The notes under the pieces: generated by a model
Database searches by the model: none
Seen by the model: only the letters and a program-made list of their open reading frames with translations
Told to the model about the DNA's origin: nothing
Program-made: the position numbers and the translations under genes
Shown here: piece after piece, positions 25,578 through 33,566 of the stretch
Layout: each line of letters starts with the position of its first letter
Position numbering within the stretch: the stretch's first letter is position 1
Origin: JBBAFM01 sp041655415
GTDB taxonomy: Bacteria > Bacillota > Clostridia > Peptostreptococcales > JAAYPU01
NCBI GenBank assembly: GCA_964429195.1
Contig: CAYSBC010000008.1
Span: 1-45,299 of the forward strand
Direction of reading: 5' to 3'
DNA: 45,299 nucleotides

Positions 25578-25611
25578 ATAGAAAAGATTATTAAGTTAGA
25601 GGTGAATTGGA

Positions 25612-26274
25612 ATGAGGTATGAAGGTTTTGTAAAAAAAATAACGGACGACATTGCTAGGAATGGCCAGGTTAGAATTATGGAAATGCCCGAGTTGGATTT
25701 ATACTTAGATCAAATTGCTAAATTTATGGACGACAAGTTGAGCATTTATAAAAAGGAAGAAAAAGATAAAATCTTGACCAAAACAATGATCAACAATTAT
25801 TCAAAAAATAATATTATACCTAAGCCTGTTAATAAAAAATATTCAAGGCAACACTTAATGCTATTAATTATGATTTACCATATGAAGAGTATATTGTCCA
25901 TGAAGGATATGGAACTCTTAATGAAACCCCTTATTGAAAATTACAACTCAGAATTAGAAGACAAGATTGATATAGAGGATATATACTTTATCTTGCAAGA
26001 AATTCAAAGAGAAGAGCTGGACAGTGTAAAAAAATATATTGCTGATTCTACAGAATCTGTAAAAGAGTATTTAAAAGAAATCAATATGCAGGATGATGAT
26101 ATTTTGGAAGTTTTTATGTTGATTACACTGCTGACAAACAGGGCCAATATACAAAAAAATATTGCAGAGAAGTTAGTGGCTGAGTTTTTTACAACAGAAA
26201 AGGCTGAAACAAAAAAAGATAAAAATAAGCAGGAGAAAAAGAAAGTTAAAGAAATAAAACCTTCAACGAAGTAG
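25612..26274 (+). CDS. DUF1836 domain-containing protein
   Basis: A 220-residue cytoplasmic protein. The N-terminal about 110 residues fit DUF1836: the segment LTKTMINNYSKNNIIPKPVNKKYSRQ is split around a predicted MerR-like winged helix, followed by the helical LMLLIMIYHMKSILSMKDMELL. The family is widespread in Bacillota and presumed to be a regulator, but no function is established to my knowledge. The C-terminus ends in a strongly charged Lys/Glu tail (about 195-220). A 27-codon reading frame and a terminator follow directly. Confidence 0.85.
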   Translation: MRYEGFVKKITDDIARNGQVRIMEMPELDLYLDQIAKFMDDKLSIYKKEEKDKILTKTMINNYSKNNIIPKPVNKKYSRQHLMLLIMIYHMKSILSMKDMELLMKPLIENYNSELEDKIDIEDIYFILQEIQREELDSVKKYIADSTESVKEYLKEINMQDDDILEVFMLITLLTNRANIQKNIAEKLVAEFFTTEKAETKKDKNKQEKKKVKEIKPSTK

Positions 26275-26334
26275 TGGTATTTTATGACGAGGCCAATCAT
26301 ATAATGAAACAATACAAAATTTGAGGTGAAAAAA

Positions 26335-26418
26335 ATGACCACTATGGAAAATGAAAAGGAAATAATAACACTGGAAGTAATAGAAGAATGTTTAATTGAA
26401 TGTCTGCCAAAGGAATGA
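26335..26418 (+). CDS. Small acidic ORF, 27 aa
   Basis: ATG 26335 is preceded by a well-placed GAGGTG and encodes 27 residues (MTTMENEKEI and so on, ending LIECLPKE), acidic with two Cys. Its last codons lie in the 5' arm of a terminator hairpin. I do not recognise a family. The good ribosome site and position at the end of the DUF1836 transcript suggest that it may be translated. Confidence 0.45.
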   Translation: MTTMENEKEIITLEVIEECLIECLPKE

Positions 26419-26438
26419 AATAGGCAGGCATTTCTTTT
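26399..26438. terminator. Terminator between DUF1836 unit and AI-2E permease
   Basis: AATGTCTGCC pairs with GGCAGGCATT (10 bp, one G-T) around a 14-nt loop, followed by TCTTTT. It lies where two converging transcripts meet. Confidence 0.75.
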
Positions 26439-27639
26439 AGGGTGTGGTTTGGTATTCAATAAAACGCAAAACAAGGGATTTAAGGATAGCGGCAAAAGGT
26501 ACAGCTAACAGCATTCCTATGATACCAAAGTAGCGACCGCCGATCACAACAGATAAGAGGACAAATACGGGATGTAGTCCTACGCTATTTCCAACAATTC
26601 TTGGCGAAATAATCGCACCATCAATTTGCTGTATAACCAATAAGATAATCACGGATAAAACCGCTTTGAAAATTTCACCATTTAATAGGCAAATAGCAAC
26701 GGCGGGAATCATACCGATAATAGGGCCAAAGTAAGGGATAATATTGGCTAGACCCGCAAACATTCCGATAAATATTGAAAATTCTACACCTATTATAAAT
26801 AATGTGATAGATGATAATATTCCAATAATTAAACCGTCAATGAGTTGCCCTCTGAAGAAATTTGACAAAATCTTATGGATATCGGATAAAATTTCTCTGA
26901 ATTGAGATTCAGCATGAGGTTGGAGTAGGACATCTAAGGTTTTATCCCACAAATTTAAAAAGAAATCTTGATCTTTGAGAAGATAGACTGCGATGACAAA
27001 TCCGAGGACGAGATTGACGAGATTACCACTTATTTTAGATATCCATGAACGGATGCTATTTCCTATATCTGCTAATACTCCATCGGATAACCAATCGAGA
27101 GCAGATTGAAAAGGATTGCCTTTATCTGAAAAAAGGTTGAGTGATTCCAGTTTTTCAGAAAGAGAACTGACGACATTATTATATTTAGAAAAATAGTTAA
27201 CAACATGGGATGTAATGTTATCAATTTTTTCAATGGTAAATTGTCCTACTATCATACTATATAATGTAAACAAAATGACAACAAAGATAATCGCTACCAA
27301 TAAAAATGATGCGGCAATACTAATATTCCGGCGTTTTCTTAGAATATGGCCTGCTAAGGTAGGACTGTTATTCATATTGAAGGAGGATAATCGACTAAGT
27401 AGTTTTTTATCGATGACATTCACTAAAGGACTGAAAAAATAGGCTAAAATAAGTCCATATATTAATGGAGATAGGGAAATGAAGATCTCTGAAATCATCT
27501 TTTTAAAAAAGGATAGAACGTCTTTTAAATTAAAGACAAACAGGTACAGGAGCAACAGGATAAAGGAAGTCATTATGAGATACACTGCAAACTTGATATA
27601 GTTTTTGTCCATGAAAATAGCTTTAAGTTTTTTTATCAT
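26437..27639 (-). CDS. AI-2E family (PerM-like) transporter
   Basis: A 400-residue membrane protein of the AI-2E exporter/permease family with about eight membrane segments. The N-terminal pair of helices (about 15-75) is followed by a long extracytoplasmic region (about 150-235), and the C-terminal conserved block is GLANIIPYFGPIIGMIPA and IDGAIISPRIVGNSVGLHPV. Family members export varied substrates such as Na+ or small signals, so the autoinducer name is not evidence of substrate. The start has GGAGGAAAC upstream. Confidence 0.9.
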   Translation of the reverse strand: MIKKLKAIFMDKNYIKFAVYLIMTSFILLLLYLFVFNLKDVLSFFKKMISEIFISLSPLIYGLILAYFFSPLVNVIDKKLLSRLSSFNMNNSPTLAGHILRKRRNISIAASFLLVAIIFVVILFTLYSMIVGQFTIEKIDNITSHVVNYFSKYNNVVSSLSEKLESLNLFSDKGNPFQSALDWLSDGVLADIGNSIRSWISKISGNLVNLVLGFVIAVYLLKDQDFFLNLWDKTLDVLLQPHAESQFREILSDIHKILSNFFRGQLIDGLIIGILSSITLFIIGVEFSIFIGMFAGLANIIPYFGPIIGMIPAVAICLLNGEIFKAVLSVIILLVIQQIDGAIISPRIVGNSVGLHPVFVLLSVVIGGRYFGIIGMLLAVPFAAILKSLVLRFIEYQTTP

Positions 27640-27735
27640 CGATTAAGGTTTCCTCCATACTAATTCGACCAGTTTTATGCTGCTTCAACAAGTAAACATA
27701 GTCTAGTATTTGCATATAAAATATTTAATATTCTT

Positions 27736-27770
27736 GGAAGGCTATATCAAAACTTCTGATATAGCCTTCC
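27736..27770 (-). terminator. Terminator of the small membrane protein gene
   Basis: A perfect 14-bp stem GGAAGGCTATATCA / TGATATAGCCTTCC with a 7-nt loop lies 10 nt past the stop of the 28-aa gene on the minus strand. The following sequence is AT-rich but lacks a clean U run. Confidence 0.6.
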
Positions 27771-27780
27771 AATTAAAATA

Positions 27781-27867
27781 TTAATAGCAATCAAGGAATA
27801 TAATCACTAACAAAAGGAAAAAGAATAGCAAACTAGTGTCTAGTCCACCCCTGCATCCATCTGCCAT
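27781..27867 (-). CDS. 28-aa glycine-rich/hydrophobic small membrane protein
   Basis: The minus strand encodes 28 residues: a Gly/Cys-containing head (MADGCRGGLDTS), one membrane helix (LLFFFLLLVIIFL) and a short DCY tail. GGTGAG sits 5-6 nt before the ATG and a strong hairpin follows, so the gene has full signals despite its size. The pattern recalls the tiny YjcZ-type proteins made in sporulating Bacillota and similar unnamed clostridial proteins that end in Cys/Tyr-rich tails. That assignment is from pattern memory. It stands alone, divergent from thrC. Confidence 0.65.
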   Translation of the reverse strand: MADGCRGGLDTSLLFFFLLLVIIFLDCY

Positions 27868-28099
27868 ATATCTCACCTGCTTTTCATGATTTTTTATAGG
27901 GACAATGTAATGATTGAGTTTAGGTTCTCGAACATCCCTTTATATAAATTATTCAGAACTTGTATAAAGGTGAATATTAAGCAAAAATATGTTTGTAACT
28001 TATTATATGTTTTGGTAAGATGTCATTATGTAATTAAGTTAGCTTATAATAAAAATTAAATGGATGTCTATAAATAATTAAAAGGAGTAAATCGATAAA
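27868..28099. other. thrC upstream region
   Basis: No gene was seen. An 8-bp inverted repeat CCTTTATA/TATAAAGG (27937-27944 and 27963-27970) and a TATAAT at about 28046-28051 are present, but I find no convincing -35, T-box or known riboswitch. Confidence 0.35.
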
Positions 28100-29578
28100 A
28101 TGATAGATTATAAAAGTACGCGTGGTCATGATGAAATCAAAAACAGTGCCCAAGCGATTATACAAGGAATAGCTAAAGACAAAGGACTTTTTGTTCCTAG
28201 GAGTATCCCTGCTATAGAGGGGGGAATTGGTTCTTTGGTAGGAAGAGACTATAAGGATATTGCTTATGAAGTATTATCACGTTTTCTAAGCGATTTTAGC
28301 AAGGAAGATATCCTGGATGCAGTTCAGAAAGCCTATGATTCAAAGTTTGAAAAAGACGAGATTGTTCCCTTAATTGAAAAGGGTGGTGTTCATTTCCTAG
28401 AGCTTTATCATGGAAAAACATCTGCTTTTAAAGATATGGCCTTGTCCATTCTGCCTCATCTCCTCACTAAATCTCTAAAAAAAGAAAAAGAAAATAAAAA
28501 AATAATTATTCTTACGGCTACTTCCGGTGATACAGGAAAGGCTGCTTTAGAGGGCTTTGCTGATGTAGAAAACACAGAAATTATTGTCTATTATCCTGTA
28601 GATGGGGTGAGTCAAGTTCAAAGAATGCAAATGATTACCCAGGAAGGCAAAAACACACATGTAGTAGCCATCAAGGGTAACTTTGATAATGCCCAGACCG
28701 GGGTTAAGAATATTTTCAGCGATGATGTATTTAATAAAGGGCTTAACGATAAAGGGTACATGCTATCCTCAGCCAATTCCATCAATATAGGCAGACTTGT
28801 TCCCCAAGTAGCTTATTATGTGTATGCATATGCCCAATTGATTGGGGCGGGCAAGATAAAAGATGGTGAAAGCATTAATATAGTTGTACCTACAGGGAAC
28901 TTTGGAAATATTCTGGCAGCTTACTATGCAAGTCATATGGGCGTCAAGGTGCATAAGTTCATCTGTGCTTCCAATAAAAACAAGGTCCTAACAGATTTTA
29001 TCAATACAGGTATATATGATATCAACCGACAGTTTTATGTGACTAATTCTCCTTCTATGGATATACTTATTTCTAGCAACTTAGAAAGATTGCTCTATCA
29101 CTTAAGTGATGGCAAGGAAGAAGTTATTCGTGAATTAATGCTTCAATTGGAAAATGAAAAAAAATATGAAATACCGGATGATGTAAAAGAGAGAATGAAA
29201 ATTTTTGCAGCTGGTTTTGCTGATGAGCAAGATACGATAGAGGCTATTAAAGATCTGTATCAACGGGAAAATTATCTTATGGATACCCATACAGCAGTTG
29301 CATATGATGTATACTCAAAATATAAGGAAAATACAAAGGATGATACCATAACGATTATAGCTTCAACAGCCAGCCCATACAAATTTTCAAACAGTGTGAT
29401 AGCTGCTCTGGATGAAGAGGCTAGCGGAACAGAATTCGAGTTGGTTCAGCAATTAGAAAAAATAACAGGTATCCCTATACCAAAGGGATTGAAAGATTTA
29501 GACAAAAAAGAGGTATTGCATCATAGGGTCATTGAAAAAGAAGATATGCTGAAGGAATTAGAAAAGGCTTATCTATAA
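28100..29578 (+). CDS. thrC: Threonine synthase
   Basis: A 492-residue fold-type II PLP enzyme converting O-phospho-L-homoserine to threonine. The N-terminus MIDYKSTRGHDE is typical of the long (E. coli/yeast-like) threonine synthases. The PLP Lys is K111 in GKTSAFKDMALS, the phosphate-binding loop is TATSGDTGKAALEG, and IVVPTGNFGNILAAYYA is conserved. No other threonine gene is adjacent. AAGGAG lies 12 nt before the ATG. The gene ends in an intrinsic terminator that merges with the next promoter. Confidence 0.95.
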   Translation: MIDYKSTRGHDEIKNSAQAIIQGIAKDKGLFVPRSIPAIEGGIGSLVGRDYKDIAYEVLSRFLSDFSKEDILDAVQKAYDSKFEKDEIVPLIEKGGVHFLELYHGKTSAFKDMALSILPHLLTKSLKKEKENKKIIILTATSGDTGKAALEGFADVENTEIIVYYPVDGVSQVQRMQMITQEGKNTHVVAIKGNFDNAQTGVKNIFSDDVFNKGLNDKGYMLSSANSINIGRLVPQVAYYVYAYAQLIGAGKIKDGESINIVVPTGNFGNILAAYYASHMGVKVHKFICASNKNKVLTDFINTGIYDINRQFYVTNSPSMDILISSNLERLLYHLSDGKEEVIRELMLQLENEKKYEIPDDVKERMKIFAAGFADEQDTIEAIKDLYQRENYLMDTHTAVAYDVYSKYKENTKDDTITIIASTASPYKFSNSVIAALDEEASGTEFELVQQLEKITGIPIPKGLKDLDKKEVLHHRVIEKEDMLKELEKAYL

Positions 29579-29598
29579 TCTATTTGCGAAATGATAGC

Positions 29599-29649
29599 CA
29601 ATGGAGGTCAATCTTGCCATTTACCTCCATTGACAAGTTTTCTTTTTTT
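29599..29649 (+). terminator. thrC terminator
   Basis: A 10-bp perfect stem CAATGGAGGT / ACCTCCATTG with a 14-nt loop is followed by ACAAGTTTTC and a run of T. The 3' arm runs into the -35 hexamer of the tRNA promoter. Confidence 0.85.
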
Positions 29650-29658
29650 TGTTACACT
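29630..29658 (+). promoter_or_regulatory. Promoter of the tRNA-Ser/SRP RNA unit
   Basis: TTGACA - 17 nt - TACACT, with the T-rich spacer also serving as the thrC terminator tail. It lies about 20 nt before the mature tRNA 5' end. Confidence 0.85.
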
Positions 29659-29678
29659 AGTCCATGCGACGTATGTTT

Positions 29679-29766
29679 GGAGAGGTGACCGAGTGGCTAA
29701 GGGGCACGCCTGGAAAGCGTGTAGGGTGTCAAAGCCTCGCGGGTTCAAGTCCCGCTCTCTCCGCCA
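29679..29766 (+). tRNA. tRNA-Ser (anticodon GGA)
   Basis: An 88-nt class II tRNA with encoded CCA. The acceptor GGAGAGG pairs with TCTCTCC, the D-arm is TGACCGAGTGGCTAAGGGGCA, the anticodon loop CTGGAAA presents GGA (reads UCC and UCU), there is a long variable arm (TGTAGGGTGTCAAAGCCTC region) and a T-arm GCGGGTTCAAGTCCCGC. It is followed after 2 nt by SRP RNA. Confidence 0.96.
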
Positions 29767-29768
29767 AT

Positions 29769-30033
29769 CTGTGCTAGCTGGGGAGGTAGCGGTGCCCTAT
29801 AACCTGCAAACCGCTATAGCAGGAGTGAATTCCTGTCTTAGGCTTATGACTGTAGGGTCTGCCTTGTATGATAAACGTTGAGAATTGGGTCCTGTGCAAT
29901 AGGAACTTGTGAACGTGTCAGGTCCGGAAGGAAGCAGCAATAAGCAAATCTTCCTATGTGCCGCAGATAAGCCTAATTTGAGTTTAGAAGACAAGTAACG
30001 CTTGGATTCATATTGTCAAGGACAGGTGCACAG
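29769..30033 (+). ncRNA. ffs: Signal recognition particle RNA, large bacterial type
   Basis: About 265 nt. The universally conserved domain IV hairpin is present as GTCAGGTCCGGAAGGAAGCA plus GCAATAAGC and, on the return strand, GTGCCGCAG. The 5' part (GTGCTAGCTGGGGAGGTAGC, GGTGCCCTATAACC) is the Alu-domain half found in Bacillota, so this is the long 6S-type SRP RNA and not the short 4.5S form. The terminal CTGTGC pairs with GCACAG, fixing both ends. It binds Ffh to target nascent membrane and secreted proteins. Confidence 0.95.
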
Positions 30034-30055
30034 TATAATAGAAAAACAGATTCAT

Positions 30056-30087
30056 GTTGAAGCTAAAGAGATGCTTCAACTTTTTTT
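30056..30087 (+). terminator. SRP RNA terminator
   Basis: GTTGAAGC / GCTTCAAC, 8 bp with a 9-nt loop, followed by seven T. Confidence 0.92.
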
Positions 30088-30327
30088 ATCCTTCCATGTA
30101 CCATCCGGCTAGGTGGAGGAATATCTCAAGAGGCTCTGCTCCAATATGTGTCCATAATAATATCAAGGAATTCATAATATCTTGGTTAAATAAATTATTG
30201 AATTTCATAAGGTTCACTTGAATCACCATCCTAACTACTTTAATATTAATATTATATGAATTCAATATTAAAATGGTAATGAAGATGGACAAGTCAAAAT
30301 AAAAATAAAAAAGGAAAGGATAAAAAG

Positions 30328-31176
30328 ATGGATTTTAATCATATAAAATTTAAGGGAAGCGACGATTATATTGTATCTCCAGAAATGATGAATGCAGTCA
30401 ATATAGCCATAACATTAGAAAAACCACTCCTAATAAAAGGAGAACCCGGAACAGGCAAAACGATGCTGGCCAAAGCTATATCGGATGCACTTCACAAAGA
30501 TCTTTTTGTATGGAATATTAAATCAACTACAAAAGCGCAAGATGGACTTTATGTATACGATACAGTACAAAGACTTTATGATAGCCAATTTGGTGAAGAA
30601 GGAGTCGATAATATCAAACAATATATCAAGTTGGGGAAATTGGCTGAGGGATTTATTGCAGAAGAGCAACCGGTTATATTAATTGATGAAATAGACAAGG
30701 CAGATTTAGAATTCCCTAATGATTTACTATGGGAGCTTGATAGGATGGAATTTTATATTCCCGAGACAAAGGAAACTATCAAGGCTAAACAAAGACCTAT
30801 TGTTATCATAACCTCTAATGCAGAAAAAGAATTACCGGATGCATTTTTGCGCAGATGTATATTCCATTATATAGAGTTTCCGACACCTGACAAAATGGAT
30901 GATATTGTTAAGGTGCATTTTCCAAATATAGAAGATAATTTATTACGTGAAGCCAAGGAAGTGTTCTACTTTATAAGAGAAATAGATGAAGTACAAAAAA
31001 AACCAAGCACCTCCGAACTTTTGGATTGGTTACAAGCGCTGATGATATCCCATGTGGCTATCGAAAAAATACAAGAGGAAATGCCATTTCTAGGAGTTTT
31101 GCTAAAGAAAAACGAGGACATAGAGACAGTAGCAGAAGTAAAAGAAAAGGGATTTACCTCCAGAAGGTGGAAATAG
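30328..31176 (+). CDS. MoxR-family AAA+ ATPase
   Basis: A 282-residue AAA+ protein. Walker A is GEPGTGKT at 38-45, Walker B PVILIDEIDKADLEFPNDLL, sensor 1 PIVIITSNAEKELPDAFLRRC with the arginine finger pair, and sensor 2 in the SELLDWLQAL region. MoxR ATPases act as chaperones that insert metals or activate partner complexes, normally together with a VWA-domain protein, which here is the next gene (1 nt gap). There is no obvious client enzyme in the neighbourhood. RBS AAAGGA. Confidence 0.92.
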   Translation: MDFNHIKFKGSDDYIVSPEMMNAVNIAITLEKPLLIKGEPGTGKTMLAKAISDALHKDLFVWNIKSTTKAQDGLYVYDTVQRLYDSQFGEEGVDNIKQYIKLGKLAEGFIAEEQPVILIDEIDKADLEFPNDLLWELDRMEFYIPETKETIKAKQRPIVIITSNAEKELPDAFLRRCIFHYIEFPTPDKMDDIVKVHFPNIEDNLLREAKEVFYFIREIDEVQKKPSTSELLDWLQALMISHVAIEKIQEEMPFLGVLLKKNEDIETVAEVKEKGFTSRRWK

Positions 31177-31177
31177 C

Positions 31178-32371
31178 ATGTTTACTCGATTTTTTTATTT
31201 GCTCAGGCATAGAGGTTTAGATATATCGATGAATGAATGGATTTTGCTGATAGAGGCATTAGAAAAGGGATTGGCAAAATCCAGCTTGGTTAAGTTCTAT
31301 TATCTTGCGAGAGCTATACTCATAAAAAGCGAAGCTGACTTTGACAAATTTGATGAGGTATTTCAGGAGTATTTTGCAAATATTAAAGAGATAGAAGATC
31401 TTCCGGATGAATTTTGGAAGTGGCTCAATAAGGGAACAAAAGATACGGACAAGGAAGAATATTGGGGGGCCGACCATATTTATGATATTGATGAACTTCT
31501 AGAATTATTTGAAGAAAGAAAGAAGGAACAAGATTCAGAGCATAATGGCGGAGCCCGTTGGATTGGAACCGGTGGGAGGTCTAGATTTGGCAATAGTGGG
31601 TTTAATCCGGCAGGAATTCGTGCAGGCGGTGCCTCTGTTCATAGATCAGCCCTCCAGATAGCAGGGGATAGAAATTTTATTGATTTTAGGCAAGATAAAA
31701 TAATAGATATAAGGAATTTTCAAGTAGCATTCAAAAAACTCAGACAGTTTTCTAATAAAATGAATGTCCCTAAAACGGAACTCAATATTGATGAAAGTAT
31801 CAAGGAAACCAGTGAAAATGCCGGTTATCTCAAGTTAGTATGGGACAGGCCCAGAAAGAATACCGTCAAGGTACTTCTGCTTATTGATTCTGATGGATCC
31901 ATGCGTATGCATATGGATCTTGTTAACAGGTTGTTTCAAGCGGTTAATAAGACGAATCATTTCCAAGATTTAAAAATATATTATTTTCATAATTGTATTT
32001 ACGATTATTTGTATACAGACCCTCTTTGCCTTAGGGGACATTGGATAAAAACAGAGTGGGTATTGAATAATCTGAGCAGTGAATATAAATTAATTATCAT
32101 TGGGGATGCTTCCATGGCCCCTAGTGAATTAATGGTAAGAGGCGGAAATTCCTATGTAGGTATCTATAATGATAGACCGGGGATTGATTGGCTAATGCGC
32201 TTAAACAATCATTACAAACATAATGTTTGGTATAATCCTAAGCCTAAGGAAAGGTGGGATTCTTCTTATGGAAGGGCAACATTAACCAAGATAAGAGAAA
32301 TTTTTCCTATGTATGATTTATCTTTAGGAGGTTTAGAACAAGGAATTCAAAAACTTCTGGTAAGAAAGTAA
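31178..32371 (+). CDS. CoxE-like von Willebrand factor A domain protein
   Basis: A 397-residue cytoplasmic VWA protein paired with MoxR. The N-terminal helical region (about 1-120) is followed by a Gly/Arg/Ser-rich linker (about 123-160). The C-terminal VWA domain starts near 225, with the metal-ion site written as LLIDSDGSMRMH (D237). The usual DxSxS signature has Asp in place of the middle Ser here, a variant worth noting. IIIGDASMAPSEL supplies a later metal-site motif. The pair probably remodels or loads a metal into an unknown partner. RBS AAGGTGG. Confidence 0.87.
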   Translation: MFTRFFYLLRHRGLDISMNEWILLIEALEKGLAKSSLVKFYYLARAILIKSEADFDKFDEVFQEYFANIKEIEDLPDEFWKWLNKGTKDTDKEEYWGADHIYDIDELLELFEERKKEQDSEHNGGARWIGTGGRSRFGNSGFNPAGIRAGGASVHRSALQIAGDRNFIDFRQDKIIDIRNFQVAFKKLRQFSNKMNVPKTELNIDESIKETSENAGYLKLVWDRPRKNTVKVLLLIDSDGSMRMHMDLVNRLFQAVNKTNHFQDLKIYYFHNCIYDYLYTDPLCLRGHWIKTEWVLNNLSSEYKLIIIGDASMAPSELMVRGGNSYVGIYNDRPGIDWLMRLNNHYKHNVWYNPKPKERWDSSYGRATLTKIREIFPMYDLSLGGLEQGIQKLLVRK

Positions 32372-32481
32372 AAAATGTCGAAAATTATAGAAAAAAATAA
32401 AAGGATTTTTATTATCAATAGAGAATAAACTATTAATAGCTGAATAATAAATGAAAGGAGTAACCAAATTGAGGTGATAAA

Positions 32482-32640
32482 ATGAATTATAAAGAAAATG
32501 AAAAAATGAAACAAATCATTGAAAAAATACTTAAGAAGCTTGAACATCTTCATATAGATCAAGATTTACATGAAAAAGGATTGCTGTCTTCAAGGGCGAA
32601 CCCTTGCAATGATTGTAATGAATATAATAAAACACAGTGA
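32482..32640 (+). CDS. Small hypothetical protein, 52 aa, CxxC-containing
   Basis: Too short for ordinary gene calling but well supported: GAGGTGA lies 5 nt before ATG 32482. The 52 residues form a charged, probably coiled helix (ENEKMKQIIEKILKKLEHL) and end with NPCNDCNEYNKTQ, where the CxxC pair could bind a metal. I do not recognise a family. Downstream an inverted repeat ACACAGTG/CACTGTGT starts within its last codons. The rest of the 32372-32750 spacer contains only the terminator. Confidence 0.6.
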   Translation: MNYKENEKMKQIIEKILKKLEHLHIDQDLHEKGLLSSRANPCNDCNEYNKTQ

Positions 32641-32686
32641 GTATAAAGACACTGTGTAGGATAGGATAATATACAAAGTAAGGATG

Positions 32687-32738
32687 AAATGGTATAACTC
32701 GTGAATTAAAATAAATTCATGGGTGTTATACCATTTTT
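32687..32738. terminator. Bidirectional terminator before lexA
   Basis: AAATGGTATAAC pairs with GTTATACCATTT and, inside, TGAATT with AATTCA, giving an extended stem-loop with T and A runs at the outer ends. It serves the upstream genes and the converging lexA. Confidence 0.8.
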
Positions 32739-32750
32739 AAGTGCAAAGTC

Positions 32751-33416
32751 TCACATTTTTCTGAAGACGCCCTTAACGATTCCCAGTATCTTGGCGTCTT
32801 TGACTATAATAGGTTGCATGTGGGGGTTTTCAGGCTGGAGCCTGATATGATCTTTTTCTTTGTAATAAGTTTTAACCGTGGCTTCAAGGTCATAATTTTC
32901 TATAGCAGCAACAACAATTGAACCGTTTTCAGCTGTGTTTTGTTCTTGAACTAAGATATAGTCACCATCAAAAATACCGGCATCAATCATACTATCACCA
33001 TTAACGGTCAACATAAAGTGATTTCCCTTTCCCATGAATTGAGTCGGAACAGGAAAGGTGTCCTCTATATTTTGATCCGCCAGTATAGGTTGACCTGCAG
33101 CAATACGACCAACCATAGGGATGTCAGCTATATCATCTCTGGAAACAAGGCTTGGCGCAGAAAGTCTTTCTTCTGGAGTAGGATAATAAGCAGGATAATC
33201 CATATTCAGGATTTCAATAGCTCTCGGTTTTGCCGGGTCCTTACGAATGTAGCCCTTTTGTTCCAAGTTATAGATGTCTTTATGTACTGTAGAGGTTGAT
33301 TTAATACCCAAGGATTGGCATAATTCCCTGACGGTAGGGGGATATCCCTTCGTTCTTAATTCTTTTTTCATATATTCTAATATTTGCTTTTCTCTATCTA
33401 ATAAAGTATTTTTCAT
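32751..33416 (-). CDS. lexA: SOS repressor LexA
   Basis: A 221-residue LexA. The N-terminal winged helix (about 1-70) has PPTVRELCQSLGIKSTSTVH. The self-cleavage site is A107-G108 in VGRIAAGQP, the nucleophile S142 in VNGDSMIDAGI, and the general-base Lys K182 in LEATVKTYY. All autoproteolysis residues are present, so the protein is a functional RecA-responsive repressor. It is slightly longer than average through the linker (about 72-98). A LexA box lies upstream. The start ATG follows AGGAGG. Confidence 0.96.
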   Translation of the reverse strand: MKNTLLDREKQILEYMKKELRTKGYPPTVRELCQSLGIKSTSTVHKDIYNLEQKGYIRKDPAKPRAIEILNMDYPAYYPTPEERLSAPSLVSRDDIADIPMVGRIAAGQPILADQNIEDTFPVPTQFMGKGNHFMLTVNGDSMIDAGIFDGDYILVQEQNTAENGSIVVAAIENYDLEATVKTYYKEKDHIRLQPENPHMQPIIVKDAKILGIVKGVFRKM

Positions 33417-33483
33417 AAATAACCTCCTATTACTTATTGACCATTTCTTTCAATATTAGAGTAACACAATCTCCTCAAAAAGT

Positions 33484-33495
33484 AAACATATGTTT
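33484..33495. promoter_or_regulatory. LexA (SOS) box
   Basis: The perfect palindrome AAACATATGTTT fits the Gram-positive core RAACnnnnGTTY. It lies 68 nt upstream of lexA and 72 nt upstream of the divergent esterase, so it should give lexA autoregulation and may bring the esterase under SOS control. Confidence 0.8.
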
Positions 33496-33566
33496 GTGTG
33501 TGTCTTGTATCATGTTCCACCTCCATATGGTACAATTGGACAAGGATTAAAGTAAAGGAGGACAAC

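Noticed and set aside
25415..25611. CRISPR or tandem repeats in AT-rich spacers
   Set aside because: No regularly spaced direct repeats were found here or anywhere else in the window.
29591..29881. Open frame of 96 codons across tRNA-Ser and SRP RNA
   Set aside because: It overlaps two clear structural RNAs and has no ribosome site.
30086..30292. 68-codon minus-strand frame ending WTHIGAEPLEIFLHLAGWYMEG
   Set aside because: No start codon in the frame has a usable ribosome site, and its stop lies in the SRP RNA terminator tract. The peptide looks plausible but the initiation signals do not.
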